From assembly GCA_030691435.1 (NCBI GenBank), contig JAUYEK010000249.1, forward strand, positions 1 to 8,319: a stretch of 8,319 bases of DNA, written 5' to 3'. Position 1 is the first letter of the stretch. Every line of letters starts with the position of its first letter. This stretch comes from Sulfuricella sp. GTDB lineage: Bacteria > Pseudomonadota > Gammaproteobacteria > Burkholderiales > Sulfuricellaceae. The notes below the pieces were generated by a model, which did no database searches, was not told the DNA's origin, and was given only the letters and a program-made list of their open reading frames with translations. Position numbers and translations under genes: made by a program. This document shows positions 1-5,645 of the stretch, in pieces.

Positions 1-470
1 TCCTGGAGCACAAGGATTACTCCACCGCTATCGACGTGAACCCTAACTACATCACGCCGAAAATGCTTCAGTTCCGCCTGCAGAAGATCATGGACGAGTA
101 CGTTGCTGGCGTTGCCACCTACTACACGACCAGTGACAAGATGCTGGCCGTTGCTGAAGAGAAGCTGGGCATGTTGAAGGAAGATGCACAGAAGATGCGT
201 GCGAAAGACCTGCACGAACTGCTGCGCGCTTGGGAAAACTACCATCGCATCCTGACGGCTGAAGCCCACATGAAACACATCCAGTTCCGCGAAGAATCCC
301 GTTACCCGGGTTTCTACTACCGCATGGACAAGAACTTTGTCGATGAGGAAAACTGGAAGTGCTTCGTGAACTCCATCTACGACAAGAACACCAAGACCTG
401 GACCTGCTTCAAGCGCGCCCACGTTGATCTGGTGGACAAGTCAAAACTGTTCAAGGCTGCCGCTCACTAA
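1..470 (+). CDS. aprA: Adenylylsulfate (APS) reductase alpha subunit, C-terminal part (gene cut by window start)
   Basis: This is the last 155 codons of an open frame entering from the left edge; the first complete codon is at base 3 and the TAA stop is at 468-470. The product resembles the helical C-terminal domain of dissimilatory APS reductase alpha: the segments RAWENYHRILTAEAHMKHI and REESRYPGFYYRMDKNFVDEEN are typical, as is the ENWKCFVNS segment near the end. AprA is the FAD-carrying catalytic subunit. With the Fe-S subunit AprB it interconverts sulfite plus AMP and APS in the cytoplasm; in sulfur oxidisers it runs toward APS. The FAD domain and aprB, normally just upstream, lie outside the window. 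A strong terminator follows 27 bases after the stop, so aprA is the last gene of its transcript. Family assignment is strong; the direction of the reaction in this organism is inferred. Confidence 0.93.
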   Translation, partial: LEHKDYSTAIDVNPNYITPKMLQFRLQKIMDEYVAGVATYYTTSDKMLAVAEEKLGMLKEDAQKMRAKDLHELLRAWENYHRILTAEAHMKHIQFREESRYPGFYYRMDKNFVDEENWKCFVNSIYDKNTKTWTCFKRAHVDLVDKSKLFKAAAH

Positions 471-497
471 GGTAGTTACGAATAGTTGTAGCAAACT

Positions 498-528
498 AAA
501 ACCGGGCGCCTCGCGGCGCCCGGTTTTT
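498..528 (+). terminator. Intrinsic terminator after aprA
   Basis: A perfect 10-bp GC-rich stem (accgggcgcc at 501-510, ggcgcccggt at 515-524) closes a tcgc tetraloop and is followed by four more T (525-528). The A run at 498-500 can extend the stem. It lies 27 bases after the aprA stop and should end the apr transcript. Confidence 0.93.
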
Positions 529-643
529 CATTCTGTAAGACCGTTTGGTATTTACGGACGGCAAGATAAATAGCTTCATGCAACTCTGCTCACAAAGCAG
601 TGTCCAAATTCTTTGATTTTTTGCAGCGCACAATGAGGTAAGA

Positions 644-1555
644 ATGATGGAAAATATTGTTGATATCAATGACTCCCCCTTTGTCCCCAGCCCGGTGATA
701 CCGACCTCGTACGATGGTTCGAAAGTTATCCAGTTCCGTTGCCATAAGGAAATCGCCTGCTTCAACGCCTGCTGCAAGAATATCGACATCACCCTCACCC
801 CCTACGACATCCTGCGCCTGAAGCGACGGCTGGGCCTGACTTCCGGCGAATTCCTGCTGGGTTTCACCGATCCCTACGAAATGGACAAGGACAGCATCGC
901 CGGCGTCAAATTCAAGCCCGTGGAAGGCGGAACCGCATGCCAGTTCATGACCGACGAGGGCTGCAACGTCTATGAAGACCGCCCCACAGCCTGCCGCTAC
1001 TACCCCGTAGCACTGGTCTCGATGCGCAAGCAGAACGAGTACACCGACACCCATTCCTATGCCCTGGTTGAAGAAGCGCACTGCCTGGGGCATAAGGAAA
1101 ACCGTTCCCTGACCATCGACGAGTACCGCCACGAGCAAGGTCTGGAGGACTATGACGAACTGGGCCGCGGCTGGCGCCAACTGATCCTGAAGAAGAAATC
1201 TTCCGGCCCGACCGTTGGAACGCCCTCCAAGCGCAGCCTGCAACTGTTCTTCATGGCCTGCTACGATCTCGATCGTTTCCGCGATTTCGTCTTCAGCGAT
1301 TCATTCAACGAGGTGTACGATCTACCCGATGACCTCAAGAAAACGCTTGCCGAGGACGAGATCGAGCTCATGCAGTTCGGCTTCCGTTTTCTCAGGCAGG
1401 TCATGTTCAGCGAAGAAAGCATCGCCGTGAAAGCCGACGCCTTTGACAAACGCCTGGCAAAAAAGCAGGAGCGTGAAGCGGCAGGTCTGACATCCAGCGA
1501 ACCGGCACCGGCCCCCGACACACCCTACGACCACCCTGAGTGCGGTTGCGACTGA
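644..1555 (+). CDS. YkgJ-like cysteine-cluster protein (putative Fe/Zn-binding)
   Basis: A 303-residue protein of the YkgJ/UPF0153 cysteine-cluster type, a family annotated as zinc/iron-chelating or Fe-S binding with no defined reaction. Cysteines visible are C33, C39, C43 and C44 (pattern CHKEIACFNACC), then C99, C107 and C117 in the TACQF...EGCNVY..RPTACRYYP block, then C147. This is the family's usual order of an N-terminal Cys cluster followed by a CxxY..RPxxCRxYP-like segment. It is longer than the roughly 80-130 residue core because of a helical C-terminal half (about 195-275) and a low-complexity tail ending in HPECGCD, which adds C300 and C302. The start is ATG 644 or the adjacent ATG 647; GAGG at 635-638 fits either. 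It has its own leader beyond the aprA terminator, so it is probably transcribed separately. Its location next to aprA suggests, but does not prove, a link with sulfur metabolism. Confidence 0.8.
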   Translation: MMENIVDINDSPFVPSPVIPTSYDGSKVIQFRCHKEIACFNACCKNIDITLTPYDILRLKRRLGLTSGEFLLGFTDPYEMDKDSIAGVKFKPVEGGTACQFMTDEGCNVYEDRPTACRYYPVALVSMRKQNEYTDTHSYALVEEAHCLGHKENRSLTIDEYRHEQGLEDYDELGRGWRQLILKKKSSGPTVGTPSKRSLQLFFMACYDLDRFRDFVFSDSFNEVYDLPDDLKKTLAEDEIELMQFGFRFLRQVMFSEESIAVKADAFDKRLAKKQEREAAGLTSSEPAPAPDTPYDHPECGCD

Positions 1556-1590
1556 AGTTACCCAGCAAGACCGTAAAACTATTTTTAAAC

Positions 1591-1620
1591 CCGTCATTCC
1601 GGGCTTGACCCGGAATCCAG
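1591..1620. repeat. Dispersed intergenic hairpin repeat (CGTCATTCC... type)
   Basis: An 8-bp perfect inverted repeat (attccggg 1596-1603, cccggaat 1609-1616) with a 5-nt loop sits inside a block beginning ccgtcattcc and ending aatccag. I recognise this as a widespread intergenic repeat of proteobacterial genomes; its minus-strand translation gives the familiar spurious peptide WIPGQARND. It lies 36 bases after the YkgJ-like gene. It lacks a T tract, so it is not a standard intrinsic terminator, although it might protect mRNA ends. Confidence 0.75.
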
Positions 1621-1708
1621 TAGTACGCCTTTGGATTCAAATCGGTTGTTATGGCACACTTATTTATTTGTCGATGACCGACACGTTAAACCTATCGTAT
1701 CAATTCAT

Positions 1709-1738
1709 TTGACAGAGAATAAAATTTAGTGCAATATT
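1709..1738 (+). promoter_or_regulatory. Candidate sigma-70 promoter of the peroxiredoxin gene
   Basis: A perfect TTGACA at 1709-1714 is followed by an 18-base spacer and AATATT at 1733-1738, which matches the -10 consensus at 4 of 6 positions. This places transcription start near 1745, about 37 bases before the ATG. The -35 is convincing; the -10 is weak, so activator dependence is possible. Confidence 0.45.
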
Positions 1739-1756
1739 TAGACATATTCTAAATTT
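1722..1756. promoter_or_regulatory. AT-rich palindromic operator candidate upstream of peroxiredoxin
   Basis: Nested inverted repeats overlap the presumed -10 and transcription start. ATTTAGA at 1736-1742 pairs with TCTAAAT at 1748-1754 across five bases. An additional copy AAATTTAG at 1722-1729 pairs with CTAAATTT at 1749-1756. The ATTTAG units at 1724 and 1736 are 12 bases apart on the same strand. The arrangement suits a dimeric regulator, possibly redox-responsive given the downstream gene. The regulator cannot be named from this sequence. Confidence 0.45.
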
Positions 1757-1781
1757 AACCCCACCGATAAGGAGAATCATC

Positions 1782-2384
1782 ATGGCAGTTCTCGTAGGAA
1801 AACCCGCACCCGATTTCACCGCCGCTGCCGTCATGGGCAACAACAGCATTGAGGGAAGTTTCAACCTCAAAACGTACATCAAGGACAAGTATGCGGTAAT
1901 CTTTTTCTACCCGCTGGATTTCACCTTCGTCTGCCCGTCCGAACTGATCGCCTTCGACCATCGCCTGAAGGATTTCAAGGATCGCAATGTAGAAGTGATC
2001 GGCGTATCGATCGACTCCCAATTCACCCATCTGGCGTGGAAAAACACCCCAGTGAACAATGGCGGCATCGGCCAGGTTCAGTACCCGCTGGTAGCTGACA
2101 TCAAGCACGCGATCTGCCAAGCCTATGATGTTGAAGCCGGAGCCGGCGTAGCCTTCCGTGGCTCATTCCTGGTCGACAAAAACGGCGTGGTGCGCCACCA
2201 AGTCGTGAACGACCTGCCCCTGGGCCGCGACATCGACGAAATGCTGCGCATGGTGGATGCCCTGCAATTCACCGAACAGCACGGCGAAGTCTGCCCGGCA
2301 GGCTGGAGCAAAGGCAAGGCCGGCATGAAGGCCAATACTCAAGGCGTGGCCGACTATCTGGCCAAGCACGCTGGCGAGCTGTAA
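1782..2384 (+). CDS. Typical 2-Cys peroxiredoxin (AhpC/Prx1 type)
   Basis: A 200-residue thiol peroxidase that reduces hydrogen peroxide and organic peroxides in the cytoplasm. The peroxidatic cysteine C51 sits in the PxxxTxxC motif (P44, T48, C51, in DFTFVCPSE) and the catalytic arginine is R126 (FRGSF). The resolving cysteine C171 is in the GEVCPAGW motif. Loop GGIG at 94-97 and the C-terminal extension are as in Prx1-type enzymes. The C-terminal helix has YL (192-193) where robust or sensitive enzymes often show YF, so overoxidation sensitivity is uncertain. Length matches the family. SD GGAG at 1771-1774 lies 7 bases before ATG 1782. It is monocistronic: its own promoter region lies upstream and a bidirectional terminator downstream. 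No ahpF or thioredoxin reductase gene is nearby, so the reductant is unknown. Confidence 0.96.
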   Translation: MAVLVGKPAPDFTAAAVMGNNSIEGSFNLKTYIKDKYAVIFFYPLDFTFVCPSELIAFDHRLKDFKDRNVEVIGVSIDSQFTHLAWKNTPVNNGGIGQVQYPLVADIKHAICQAYDVEAGAGVAFRGSFLVDKNGVVRHQVVNDLPLGRDIDEMLRMVDALQFTEQHGEVCPAGWSKGKAGMKANTQGVADYLAKHAGEL

Positions 2385-2407
2385 TCCGGCAAGCAAACCA
2401 AAGTAGA

Positions 2408-2444
2408 AAATAGAAAAAGGGGGCAATGCCCCCTTTTTCTATTT
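2408..2444. terminator. Bidirectional intrinsic terminator between convergent genes
   Basis: A perfect 17-bp inverted repeat (2408-2424 and 2428-2444) has an aat loop, a core of gggggc/gccccc, and an A-rich left flank with a T-rich right flank. It works as a terminator on both strands. It serves the peroxiredoxin gene, which ends at 2384, and the opposing lipoprotein gene, whose stop is at 2457. Confidence 0.95.
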
Positions 2445-2456
2445 GTTGTACGCTCT

Positions 2457-3179
2457 TTAAATTGGCAGAAAAACTGCGCTGGCCACACTCTGGATGGCGC
2501 GTACGATGGTGCGATTGGTTTTTTCTGCGAGGATTCTGGCCAGGGTGTCCTGCTGCGCGATCAGCTTGCCGAATTCCCGCTCGAAGCTCATATTACGGTT
2601 GGTTGCATCGTTTTCGTTGCTGAGCAGAAACAACTCCCCCCGACTGTCGCGCGAGGCACTCAGCTTCCAGACAGCGATCTCGACATTACGCGCACTATTG
2701 TAGAGCTTCTGCGGATCGAGTTCGTCGAGGACATAAAGCTCGGCCTTGTCATTGTACGAGGCCATGATCATGGTCGCCAGGCCCGCGACAAAAGCCAGCA
2801 CTCTATCCCCCTGATAGTTTTCCTGGAAGGCCAGGTAGAAGCACTCGGCTCCGCGTTTCCCGTTCAGCTCCGGAAAGCGCCAGTCATGTCCTGCATCAAA
2901 CGCCCGTAACATTGCACTTTCCATGGATGGTTGCCCACCCTTCTTCCATTCGCGAGGGTTTCGCCGATAGAGTTTTTCCATCAGCGTGCGCAGATGGCTG
3001 AAGCTCTCCTGCTGGTGAATCTCGGCCACCGTGTCGATGTCAGTTTTTACAAAGGAGGAGATTTTCAGATCGGATGAAGCCGGGGGACGCTTCTTGCCAT
3101 CTGTCCGGAGCGGTACAGAAGCACAGGCAGAAAGAAAAACAACCAGGAAGGAAAGGAGCAAAGCGGTTTTTGCGTTCAT
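2457..3179 (-). CDS. Predicted lipoprotein of unknown function
   Basis: From ATG 3179 the product has 240 residues and begins with a clear lipoprotein signal: MNAK, a hydrophobic core (residues 5-16) and lipobox LSAC with the modified cysteine at C19. It should be membrane-anchored on the periplasmic side; S20 after the cysteine suggests the outer membrane. The mature part is a short Lys/Arg/Pro linker (22-37) and a mixed soluble domain containing GAECFYLAF (110-118), a hydrophobic helix near 127-141 and a polar helical C-terminus. I do not recognise the domain. A longer frame opens at GTG 3227, but it puts 16 polar residues before the signal peptide and lies upstream of the likely -10 (3210-3215), so 3179 is preferred. 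The SD before 3179 is poor (AGG touching the ATG). It converges on the peroxiredoxin gene and shares its terminator. Confidence 0.8.
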   Translation of the reverse strand: MNAKTALLLSFLVVFLSACASVPLRTDGKKRPPASSDLKISSFVKTDIDTVAEIHQQESFSHLRTLMEKLYRRNPREWKKGGQPSMESAMLRAFDAGHDWRFPELNGKRGAECFYLAFQENYQGDRVLAFVAGLATMIMASYNDKAELYVLDELDPQKLYNSARNVEIAVWKLSASRDSRGELFLLSNENDATNRNMSFEREFGKLIAQQDTLARILAEKTNRTIVRAIQSVASAVFLPI

Positions 3180-3209
3180 CCTGTGCAGGCGCTGTTTAGG
3201 TGAATGCAC

Positions 3210-3215
3210 AGTATA
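3210..3215 (-). promoter_or_regulatory. Candidate -10 element of the lipoprotein gene
   Basis: On the minus strand the hexamer is TATACT (5 of 6 matches to TATAAT). Transcription would start near 3203 and leave a leader of about 24 bases before ATG 3179. No good -35 is seen at 16-18 bases, so the call is tentative. Confidence 0.3.
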
Positions 3216-3299
3216 ACTGTTTGCCACCCCCGCAGAAAGTTCGCTATCAAAAGATGACGCTATGCATCACCCACAGAAAACCAGGAACTGGCCGGCGGA

Positions 3300-3722
3300 T
3301 CAAGCAGCCAATCCGATCATGCCTTTCCCCAGCGCAGCCTCAATGACTCGATCAAAATCACGATAAAATGGCTTATGCAGGAAAAAACAATGACAATTAT
3401 TTATATCGTTGCAATCGTGGCACATCCCACACAGGGTCTCACATTTGAATATTTTTTTGATCGCTTCCGGGGCATGTGTAGCCAGAATAACCAGCCGGGT
3501 ATCCGATTTGACGGCCTTGATCTTGCCCACCAGCGAAAACCCGTTGATCAGCGGCGACAGCATATCGACAATCACCAGCGACCAATAATCGGGATTGCTC
3601 TGATAGACATGCAACGCCACTGAAGGCTCAGTGAAATATCGTGCACTAACGCCATCCTGATAGGCAAGTATCTCTAAATAAAGGCATGTTGACACATCAT
3701 CGCTAACAATCATGAAATTCAT
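3300..3722 (-). CDS. Single-domain response-regulator receiver with a Cys-rich insertion
   Basis: A 140-residue protein that reads as a CheY-like receiver with no output domain. Acidic pocket D8 and D9 (MIVSDD) follows strand 1, the phospho-acceptor position is D53 (LVIVDMLSP), the switch Thr is probably T82 (VILATHA), and the conserved Lys is K117 in LHKPF. Between helix 4 and strand 5 is a segment of six cysteines in 19 residues (C94, C98, C101, C104, C110, C112; CETLCGMCHDCNDINNCHC) that ordinary receivers lack. This suggests a bound metal or Fe-S cluster, or redox-active thiols. The start at 3722 is set by GGGAGG 7 bases upstream; the frame stays open 16 codons further with no comparable SD. 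No histidine kinase gene is adjacent, so partners are unknown. The receiver assignment is firm by motif order; the role of the cysteines is inference. Confidence 0.78.
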   Translation of the reverse strand: MNFMIVSDDVSTCLYLEILAYQDGVSARYFTEPSVALHVYQSNPDYWSLVIVDMLSPLINGFSLVGKIKAVKSDTRLVILATHAPEAIKKIFKCETLCGMCHDCNDINNCHCFFLHKPFYRDFDRVIEAALGKGMIGLAA

Positions 3723-3752
3723 TTTCTCGCCTCCCACACGCACCCCCATTAC

Positions 3753-3771
3753 CTTGAATGAGTGATTCAAG
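3753..3771. promoter_or_regulatory. Inverted repeat upstream of the receiver gene
   Basis: CTTGAAT at 3753-3759 pairs with ATTCAAG at 3765-3771 across a 5-base gap, ending 30 bases before the receiver start codon. It may be an operator or a leader hairpin. No convincing promoter was resolved around it. Confidence 0.3.
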
Positions 3772-3785
3772 TCTAACGCCAGATT

Positions 3786-3847
3786 AAAAAAAACCTATCG
3801 GGGGAAAAATAATTGTATGGAGGGCAATACCCTGAATAGTCGATAGG
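3786..3847 (-). terminator. Terminator-like hairpin with T8 run, minus strand
   Basis: Read on the minus strand, CCTATCG (3847-3841) pairs with CGATAGG (3800-3794) and is followed at once by eight T (3793-3786). The 40-base interior contains a smaller hairpin, AGGG-N5-CCCT (3833-3821). It lies downstream of the HPF/cold-shock gene (stop at 3989) and 63 bases before the receiver start. It may end that upstream transcript, end a small RNA, or act as an attenuator for the receiver gene. The closing stem is only 7 bp with a long interior, so termination strength is uncertain. Confidence 0.4.
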
Positions 3848-3988
3848 CGGGAATACGATGATTTACTAGTGGAATCCCCTAGCCGGAGAAAGTCAGCTGG
3901 AATCAAGCTGATTTATCGTGACTATAAGATAGTATCCGCGCGCCTCATGAAGCTTTTGTGATGCCTTTCCGGCGAAACGACTGGCATC

Positions 3989-4537
3989 TCATTCTGGATA
4001 ATGATGCTTGCCGATACTCACGCGCTTCGCTTGCAATCCCTCGGCAGCAGATTCCTCCAGGAACTGAACTTCACTGCCGATTTCGAGCTTGTCGAAATCC
4101 GGATGGCTTACGTTATCCCGGCTGAAATAAAGCTCATCGCCATCCGGCGTGCCGATAAAACCAAAACCCTCTACCGGAAATAGCCTGGCTATATACCCAT
4201 GGCGCGGCGATTCATGAATTTTTGTATCGCCACGCTGGCGCCGCCCATAATCCTCCAGCCGACGCTTTGCCGCATCGAATGTATCTCGCAGCGCCACATA
4301 GAGGTCTTCATGGAGGTCGCGATTGACCACCAACTCCGCGCCAGGGACAGAGATATCGAGGCGCACATTAAACAGCTTGCCTTGGTGTTTGTGTTTTCCC
4401 GCAAACTCGAGCGAAATTTTGCAGCCCACAATGTGGGAATAGAATAATTCCAGCTTCTCCACCTTCTCCCTGATATGTGTATCCACCGCCTCGGAATGGG
4501 GCATGTCGCGAATGACGATTTGAAGTGGGCGTTGCAT
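3989..4537 (-). CDS. HPF/RaiA-type ribosome hibernation protein fused to a cold-shock domain
   Basis: A 182-residue two-domain protein. Residues 1 to about 102 match the ribosome hibernation factor fold (HPF/RaiA/YfiA): an MQRPLQIVIRDMPHSEAVDTHIREKVEKL-type start, a middle LFNVRLDISVPGAELVV strand pair, and the YVALRDTFDAAKRRLEDY helix. Residues about 113-176 form a cold-shock domain with RNP1-like EGFGFIG (123-129) and RNP2-like ELYFSRDNV (135-143). HPF domains bind the decoding centre of the 30S subunit and silence ribosomes; the cold-shock domain binds single-stranded RNA or DNA. Domain pairs of this type occur in proteobacteria and are distinct from the long HPF of Firmicutes. The start at 4537 is chosen because AGGAGG (4550-4545) lies 7 bases upstream; the ATG at 4543 would leave only one base. 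It follows the MBL gene on the same strand after a 107-base gap, so it probably has its own promoter, perhaps near the AT-rich patch at 4600-4615. Confidence 0.9.
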   Translation of the reverse strand: MQRPLQIVIRDMPHSEAVDTHIREKVEKLELFYSHIVGCKISLEFAGKHKHQGKLFNVRLDISVPGAELVVNRDLHEDLYVALRDTFDAAKRRLEDYGRRQRGDTKIHESPRHGYIARLFPVEGFGFIGTPDGDELYFSRDNVSHPDFDKLEIGSEVQFLEESAAEGLQAKRVSIGKHHYPE

Positions 4538-4644
4538 GGTCATACCTCCTTAATCTTGATGCCTGATATGGGCCTCCCTGAACCGAATGGGAATACCCCT
4601 TTTAAATATAGAACATTTCGCGGGAACGATAGGCAAGCTGGCTT

Positions 4645-5589
4645 TTATGCCTTATCCATCCAGACTTCCAACCCCTGGGCATTGAGTTCGATATCGTTCT
4701 CCAGCAACGCGCGGGCCTCATCCGGGGGAAGCCTGCAGCCGTGCGCATCAAGGCATTCCAGCAGGTGGCTCTCCAGTCCTGCCACCAACCGCTGATGGCG
4801 CATCGCCCCGGCGTCGCGCACTCCCTCGGCGATGTTCACGAAATCGTCAAGCATGCGGTGAAGGTCATCCGCCAGACGGGGTAACTGTGTCACGCGGCCA
4901 TAATGGGTCAGGTAAGCTGCGCGTGGATGGTGGGACATGATCAGGTCTATGGAATCATGGGCCGCCTCCGGCTCGAACTGCACGGGAGTGGCCGTAGGAA
5001 AGATGAACGCCCGCCCGCCGACATCAAACTCACGGTATGAAATCCCGAAGGTATCGCCGGTAAACATGCCCCCGCTGCGCTCGTCAAAGATACAGAAATG
5101 ATGGCGGGCATGACCCGGCGTGTCGAGGAACAACAGTTTCCGGCCGTTCAGTTCCAGAGTGAATTCGTGCGGCGCCTCGATCACGCGCTCGGCGGGAACC
5201 GGCACGATTTCCCCGTAGGCCCGGCGAAAATTTTCCTCACCGTAAACCGCGACCGAGCCCGCCACCAGCTTTGACGGGTCGATCATGTGGCGCGCCCCGC
5301 GCGGATGCACGACCAGCATCGCCTCGGGAAAAAGGCGCATCATCTCGCCCGCGCCGCCCGCGTGATCGAGATGGACATGGGTCACGATCACATAGGCGAC
5401 ATTTTCCGGGCGCAGGTTTTTCCGTCTCATCACCTCCAGCACGCCGGGAACCGAGAAATTCGTCCCGGTGTCGACAAAAGCCGCCTTATCGCCTTCGACC
5501 AGCAAGTGGATCGCGGCCAGGCCGGGCCGGATGTAATGGGCGTCAATCGCGGCAATCCCATCAGCGTAATCCTGGTGGTTTTCAGTCAT
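4645..5589 (-). CDS. MBL-fold metallo-hydrolase
   Basis: From ATG 5589 the product has 314 residues with the complete metallo-beta-lactamase-fold metal site: THVHLDHAGG (H71, H73, D75, H76), H160 in TPGHARHHF, D179 in FTGDT, and H229 in LTHYG. This predicts a dinuclear Zn or Fe hydrolase. The early VDTGTN (39-44) is also typical. After the catalytic core, about 80 residues form a helical C-terminal region (about 235-314), longer than in minimal glyoxalase II enzymes and reminiscent of the broader MBL hydrolase group. The substrate cannot be told from sequence; no signal peptide is present, so it is cytoplasmic. An in-frame upstream start at 5667 would overlap the divergent hydrolase gene, so 5589 is preferred although its SD is weak (GGAAGAG about 9 bases upstream). 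It is divergent from the alpha/beta hydrolase gene across 56 bases. Confidence 0.9.
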   Translation of the reverse strand: MTENHQDYADGIAAIDAHYIRPGLAAIHLLVEGDKAAFVDTGTNFSVPGVLEVMRRKNLRPENVAYVIVTHVHLDHAGGAGEMMRLFPEAMLVVHPRGARHMIDPSKLVAGSVAVYGEENFRRAYGEIVPVPAERVIEAPHEFTLELNGRKLLFLDTPGHARHHFCIFDERSGGMFTGDTFGISYREFDVGGRAFIFPTATPVQFEPEAAHDSIDLIMSHHPRAAYLTHYGRVTQLPRLADDLHRMLDDFVNIAEGVRDAGAMRHQRLVAGLESHLLECLDAHGCRLPPDEARALLENDIELNAQGLEVWMDKA

Positions 5590-5614
5590 GTTTAGTCGCT
5601 CTTCCAAATAACGG

Positions 5615-5632
5615 TACAATTTAGAGTCTAAA
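5615..5632. promoter_or_regulatory. Candidate -10 and palindromic operator in the divergent intergenic region
   Basis: TACAAT at 5615-5620 (5 of 6 to the -10 consensus, + strand) is overlapped by a perfect palindrome, TTTAGA-g-TCTAAA, at 5620-5632. Transcription toward the alpha/beta hydrolase would begin near 5627 and give a leader of about 20 bases without a clear SD. No matching -35 was found. The palindrome lies between the two divergent starts (5589 and 5646), so one regulator could control both genes. Confidence 0.4.
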
Positions 5633-5645
5633 AAGTAAAAATACC

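Noticed and set aside
586..600. Small hairpin ctgct-N5-agcag before the YkgJ-like gene
   Set aside because: A 5-bp stem with no T tract and no obvious relation to the start signals is expected by chance.
590..1243. Minus-strand open frame of 217 codons opposite the YkgJ-like gene
   Set aside because: The plus strand has conserved Cys motifs and an SD; the antisense product has biased Ala/Gly/Val composition and no recognisable domain.
1591..1620. Considered as terminator of the YkgJ-like gene
   Set aside because: No T run follows the stem; it fits better as a dispersed repeat.
1407..1640. Minus-strand frame giving a peptide with WIPGQARND
   Set aside because: This peptide is the usual artefact of translating the dispersed CGTCATTCC hairpin repeat at 1591-1620.
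5271..5624. Plus-strand frames opposite the MBL hydrolase gene
   Set aside because: They are Arg/Pro/Ser-rich shadows of a gene with a complete metal-binding motif set on the other strand.
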